From the NCBI GenBank assembly GCA_003542355.1, contig DPKU01000017.1:1-9260 (forward strand): 9,260 bases of DNA, written 5' to 3'. Under the pieces are notes generated by a model, which did not search any database, was not told where the DNA came from, and saw only the letters and a program-made list of their open reading frames with translations. This DNA is from Clostridiales bacterium. Its GTDB lineage: Bacteria > Bacillota > Clostridia > Peptostreptococcales > Anaerovoracaceae. Each line of letters opens with the position of its first letter. The stretch's first letter is position 1. Positions 7,256-9,260 of the stretch are shown here, in pieces. Position numbers and translations under genes: made by a program.

Positions 7256-7648
7256 TTACTTTCTCTTGGATTCTTTGGGTGTGACACACACGCCCTTGGC
7301 TCTGCAGACCACAATGGGCTCTTCCAGAAAGTCTGCCGCCGAAGCGCTGATGTCGCTCCGCGTCGCTATCACTTTTTTTGCCACGAACTCCATGACTCTG
7401 GACGTATTTCCGATCTTGGTGATTTCGCCATAGGCTTCGATGTAGTCGCCTGCGTAAGTAGGCGCCAGGAATTCGATTTCATCATAACGGAAGAAGAGGC
7501 CCTCGTCGCCGTCAAGCTTGATGAGCAGTTCCGTGGCTACGTCTCCGAACAGGTGGACCATATGGGCTCCGTCTACCAAATTTCCGCCGTAATGGGCGTC
7601 TTTTGCCGACATTCTCAGACGGATCGTTGATGTGATTTTTTGTTCCAT
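7256..7648 (-). CDS. kal: 3-aminobutyryl-CoA ammonia-lyase (lysine fermentation)
   Basis: A 130-residue hotdog-fold enzyme expected to remove ammonia from L-3-aminobutyryl-CoA to give crotonyl-CoA, the step of anaerobic lysine fermentation after the Kce cleavage enzyme. The family signature MSAKDAHYGGNLVDGA (13-28) is followed by LFGDVATELL, DGDEGLF, APTYAGDYIE, GNTSRVMEF and EEPIVVCRA. These also occur, with differences, in beta-alanyl-CoA ammonia-lyase, the main alternative; GGNLVDGA and the shorter length favour Kal. The ATG at 7648 has AGGAG at 7-nt spacing. A full-consensus sigma-54 promoter lies about 65 nt upstream of the start. The leader contains a 7-bp hairpin with one G-U pair (7675-7699) of unknown meaning. 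The other lysine-pathway enzymes are not in view. Confidence 0.87.
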   Translation of the reverse strand: MEQKITSTIRLRMSAKDAHYGGNLVDGAHMVHLFGDVATELLIKLDGDEGLFFRYDEIEFLAPTYAGDYIEAYGEITKIGNTSRVMEFVAKKVIATRSDISASAADFLEEPIVVCRAKGVCVTPKESKRK

Positions 7649-7721
7649 TTCGATTCTCCTTTTCTTTTCAGCGACCGAAGGATCCCCGACAGCCCTCGGT
7701 TCAGTGCAGTACTCATTTATA

Positions 7722-7750
7722 TTGCAAATTGCGTGCCAATAAGGTATGCT
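7722..7750 (+). promoter_or_regulatory. Candidate sigma-70-type promoter of the sigma-54 activator gene
   Basis: TTGCAA (7722-7727) and TATGCT (7745-7750), four of six each, are separated by 17 bp. Transcription would start near 7757. The promoter overlaps the whole -24/-12 element on the other strand, and the palindrome at 7763-7788 would sit just downstream of the start site. Confidence 0.45.
7723..7738 (-). promoter_or_regulatory. Sigma-54 (-24/-12) promoter driving kal
   Basis: Read on the minus strand the site is TGGCACGCAATTTGCA. It matches every defined base of the sigma-54 consensus TGGCACG-N4-TTGCW, with the GG and GC dinucleotides at exact spacing and a T before TGGCAC. It points at kal, with transcription expected near 7712 and a leader of about 64 nt. 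The divergent gene encodes a sigma-54 activator, which strengthens the call. Confidence 0.9.
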
Positions 7751-7762
7751 GATAATTGACCA

Positions 7763-7788
7763 AAAGTGAACCGAATTCGTTTCACTTT
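7763..7788. promoter_or_regulatory. 26-bp near-perfect palindrome, candidate activator binding site
   Basis: Two inverted AAAGTGAANCG half-sites meet at a central GAATTC (centre 7775/7776); 24 of 26 positions are symmetric. The centre lies about 63 bp upstream of the predicted kal start, slightly nearer than most sigma-54 enhancers, and just inside the predicted regulator transcript, where binding could repress it. As RNA it could instead fold into an 11-bp stem with one mismatch and an AAUU loop, but no U run follows. Confidence 0.65.
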
Positions 7789-7819
7789 CATCGAGACCAC
7801 CCCTGCAAGCGAGGAGATC

Positions 7820-9260
7820 ATGGAGAATTTTTACGGAATCAAACGGGTGATTGAACCAAAAGAGGTTCTTCCCATTTCGGCCTGGAAAATCGATAACAGC
7901 AGAAAGATCTATCCAGATGAACTAAGACTGAAAGTGAAGCGCATCCACATCGAAAGCGCCGGGTTTCGCCAGATCTGCGTGGAATCCGGAAACGATGAAG
8001 CCCGAATCAAGGAGCGGATCCGGGATATCGTCATCAAACGCGGCAAACTGCACAATCCGATCACAGATACCGGTGGACTGGTCTTTGGCACGATCGAGGA
8101 GATCGGAGGATCCTTCCACAACCCGCAAGGCCTGCGGGTCGGGCAGGAAGTGATTTGTAATGCGTCTTTGGCCGCAATTCCTCTGTATCTTCAGGAGATC
8201 GGAAAAGTACACTTTGGCTTATCCCAAATCGAAGCGGAAGGTTATGCGCTGATCAACGAATCCCTTCCGCTGATCCGCAAGCCGGAGGATCTGCTGGTGA
8301 GTCTGTTGCTCTACACGCTGGACGAATCCGGCACGCTCTACAGCGTCCACAAATGCGCACGGGACAAGCAGCGAAGCCTGGTGGTGGGGAACAGCCTGCT
8401 CACGAATCTGCTCTTCGGCCTGGCGATCCGCAAAGCCGCAGGACCCGATGCGGAGATCGTATGCCTCTTCGACAACAATACGGATCTTGGGACCCGAAGC
8501 AGCCAGCTGAGGGTACTATTGGAAAAAACGTTCACATCGATCCATTACGTCAACATTGTAAAACCGGTGGAATGTCTTGAAAATCTGGATGTGGGGCTGT
8601 TTGACCTGTCGGTGAACTGTGCGGATATGGCCGGCGCGGAAACGATCAACATCCTGTCCACCCGAGACAATGGCGTCGTCTACTTTGCCAACATGATCAA
8701 CAACTACAATATCGCCCTGTATATTACAGAGGTGATCCGGCGCCGGATCGATATCCGCTGCGGAGAAGGCTACGACCCGGAATATGCCCCCTTTGACATT
8801 GCGTTGCTCAAAGAGATCTCGCCGTATATTCCCGAGGGAAGCCTGGATGGATACACGCTGGCGGACAATGTGGGCTATGCACTGCGCAAGAATATCAAGC
8901 AGCAGCGCACTAGCTTGGAACAGGCCGGGCTTACCGACGATTTTATCTGTGACAGCAAGTCGATGCGCAGCGTCCTGGAAGAGATCCTGTCCGTGGCCAA
9001 GTATGACTGCAATGTTCTGATCACGGGAGATACAGGCGTGGGCAAAGAAAAAGTGGCGTCCATGATCCAGAAGAACAGCACCCGGAGCAACCAGCCTTAC
9101 ATTAAAATCAACTGTGCTTCCATTTCGGAGCACTTGATCGAATCTGAATTTTTCGGGTATGAAAAAGGAGCGTTCACCGGGGCCAACACTTCGGGGAAAA
9201 AGGGTTATTTTGAGGCGGCGGACAACGGCATCATCTTTCTGGATGAAGTGGGCGAGCTTC
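7820..9260 (+). CDS. Sigma-54-dependent activator with Kdd-like (3,5-diaminohexanoate dehydrogenase) sensor domain; 3' end cut by window
   Basis: 480 codons are visible and the frame is open at the window end. Residues 1 to about 345 resemble full-length L-erythro-3,5-diaminohexanoate dehydrogenase (Kdd): IKRVIEPKEVLP near the start, RGKLHNPITDTGG (74-86), FDLSVNCAD (261-269), ILSTRDNGVVYFA (278-290) and CGEGY (314-318). The cofactor loop of the Rossmann fold, glycine-rich in Kdd, reads LVVGNSLLTNLL (187-198), so catalysis is doubtful. From about residue 376 comes a sigma-54 AAA+ domain: Walker A GDTGVGKE (403-410), GAFTGA (450-455) and Walker B IIFLDE (471-476). A C-terminal Fis-type helix-turn-helix is expected beyond the window. 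The ATG at 7820 has GAGGAG only 3 nt upstream, but it matches where Kdd proteins begin; the in-frame GTG at 7766 lacks a ribosome site. It probably activates kal on sensing a pathway intermediate (inference). Confidence 0.88.
   Translation, partial: MENFYGIKRVIEPKEVLPISAWKIDNSRKIYPDELRLKVKRIHIESAGFRQICVESGNDEARIKERIRDIVIKRGKLHNPITDTGGLVFGTIEEIGGSFHNPQGLRVGQEVICNASLAAIPLYLQEIGKVHFGLSQIEAEGYALINESLPLIRKPEDLLVSLLLYTLDESGTLYSVHKCARDKQRSLVVGNSLLTNLLFGLAIRKAAGPDAEIVCLFDNNTDLGTRSSQLRVLLEKTFTSIHYVNIVKPVECLENLDVGLFDLSVNCADMAGAETINILSTRDNGVVYFANMINNYNIALYITEVIRRRIDIRCGEGYDPEYAPFDIALLKEISPYIPEGSLDGYTLADNVGYALRKNIKQQRTSLEQAGLTDDFICDSKSMRSVLEEILSVAKYDCNVLITGDTGVGKEKVASMIQKNSTRSNQPYIKINCASISEHLIESEFFGYEKGAFTGANTSGKKGYFEAADNGIIFLDEVGEL
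7931..7941 (+). other. Third copy of the palindrome half-site inside the activator gene
   Basis: AAAGTGAAGCG repeats the AAAGTGAANCG half-site of the intergenic palindrome, 168 bp from its first copy (7763), about 16 helical turns. It is about 220 bp upstream of the predicted kal start, within usual enhancer distance. It has no inverted partner and encodes ordinary KVKR codons, so chance is possible. Confidence 0.3.

Noticed and set aside
6449..7630. 393-codon open frame on the plus strand
   Set aside because: It runs antisense through rluB and kal, both identified by strong family motifs. Its translation resembles no protein, it lacks a ribosome site, and it begins inside the HAD phosphatase gene.
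7675..7699. Hairpin in the kal leader as a riboswitch or attenuator
   Set aside because: It is a single 7-bp stem with one G-U pair and an 11-nt loop, with no T run and no recognised aptamer elements. Too weak to call a regulatory element.
7820..8856. A free-standing kdd enzyme gene
   Set aside because: No stop separates the Kdd-like part from the AAA+ part, and the cofactor glycine loop is degenerate, so a regulator fits better than a working dehydrogenase.
8516..9133. 205-codon open frame on the minus strand
   Set aside because: Antisense to the Kdd-like and AAA+ domains of the activator, with no recognisable motif or ribosome binding site.

Overview
The window reads as chromosomal DNA of an anaerobic, amino-acid-fermenting Firmicute, probably Clostridia. 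The reasons are strong purine-rich ribosome binding sites, adjacent scpA-scpB, a clostridial-type lytic transglycosylase with a copper-amine-oxidase-N-like stalk, moderately high GC, and a lysine-fermentation enzyme controlled by sigma-54 signals. I cannot name a genus. No RNA genes, insertion sequences, CRISPR arrays or other mobile elements were seen, and no gene-free stretch exceeds 300 bases.

Left part (1-2400): a minus-strand D-2-hydroxyacid dehydrogenase ends inside a very strong 25-bp-stem terminator at the window edge. Divergent from it is a secreted lytic transglycosylase with its own terminator.

Middle (2398-6550): a plus-strand run of scpA, scpB, two tandem paralogous EamA-family transporters and a Cof-type HAD phosphatase. 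The first four genes are tightly packed: a 13-nt gap, then 1-nt and 4-nt overlaps. The run ends at a hairpin terminator shared with the convergent gene rluB.

Right part (6548-9260), the interesting one: a minus-strand kal-rluB pair is divergent from a long plus-strand gene cut by the window end. Kal (3-aminobutyryl-CoA ammonia-lyase) is a late enzyme of lysine fermentation. The divergent gene encodes a sigma-54 activator. Its N-terminal ~345 residues look like a whole L-erythro-3,5-diaminohexanoate dehydrogenase (Kdd), another enzyme of the same pathway, in which the NAD-binding glycine motif has degenerated. It is joined to an AAA+ domain with Walker A, GAFTGA and Walker B. The 171-bp intergenic region holds a full-consensus -24/-12 promoter facing kal, an overlapping sigma-70-like promoter facing the regulator, and a 26-bp near-perfect palindrome (24/26) that is a good enhancer/operator candidate.

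The inferred model is a one-protein pathway sensor: a retired copy of Kdd detects a lysine-fermentation intermediate, activates kal through sigma-54, and may limit its own expression. The enzyme and AAA+ identities are well supported by motifs. The ligand, binding site and autoregulation are inference.
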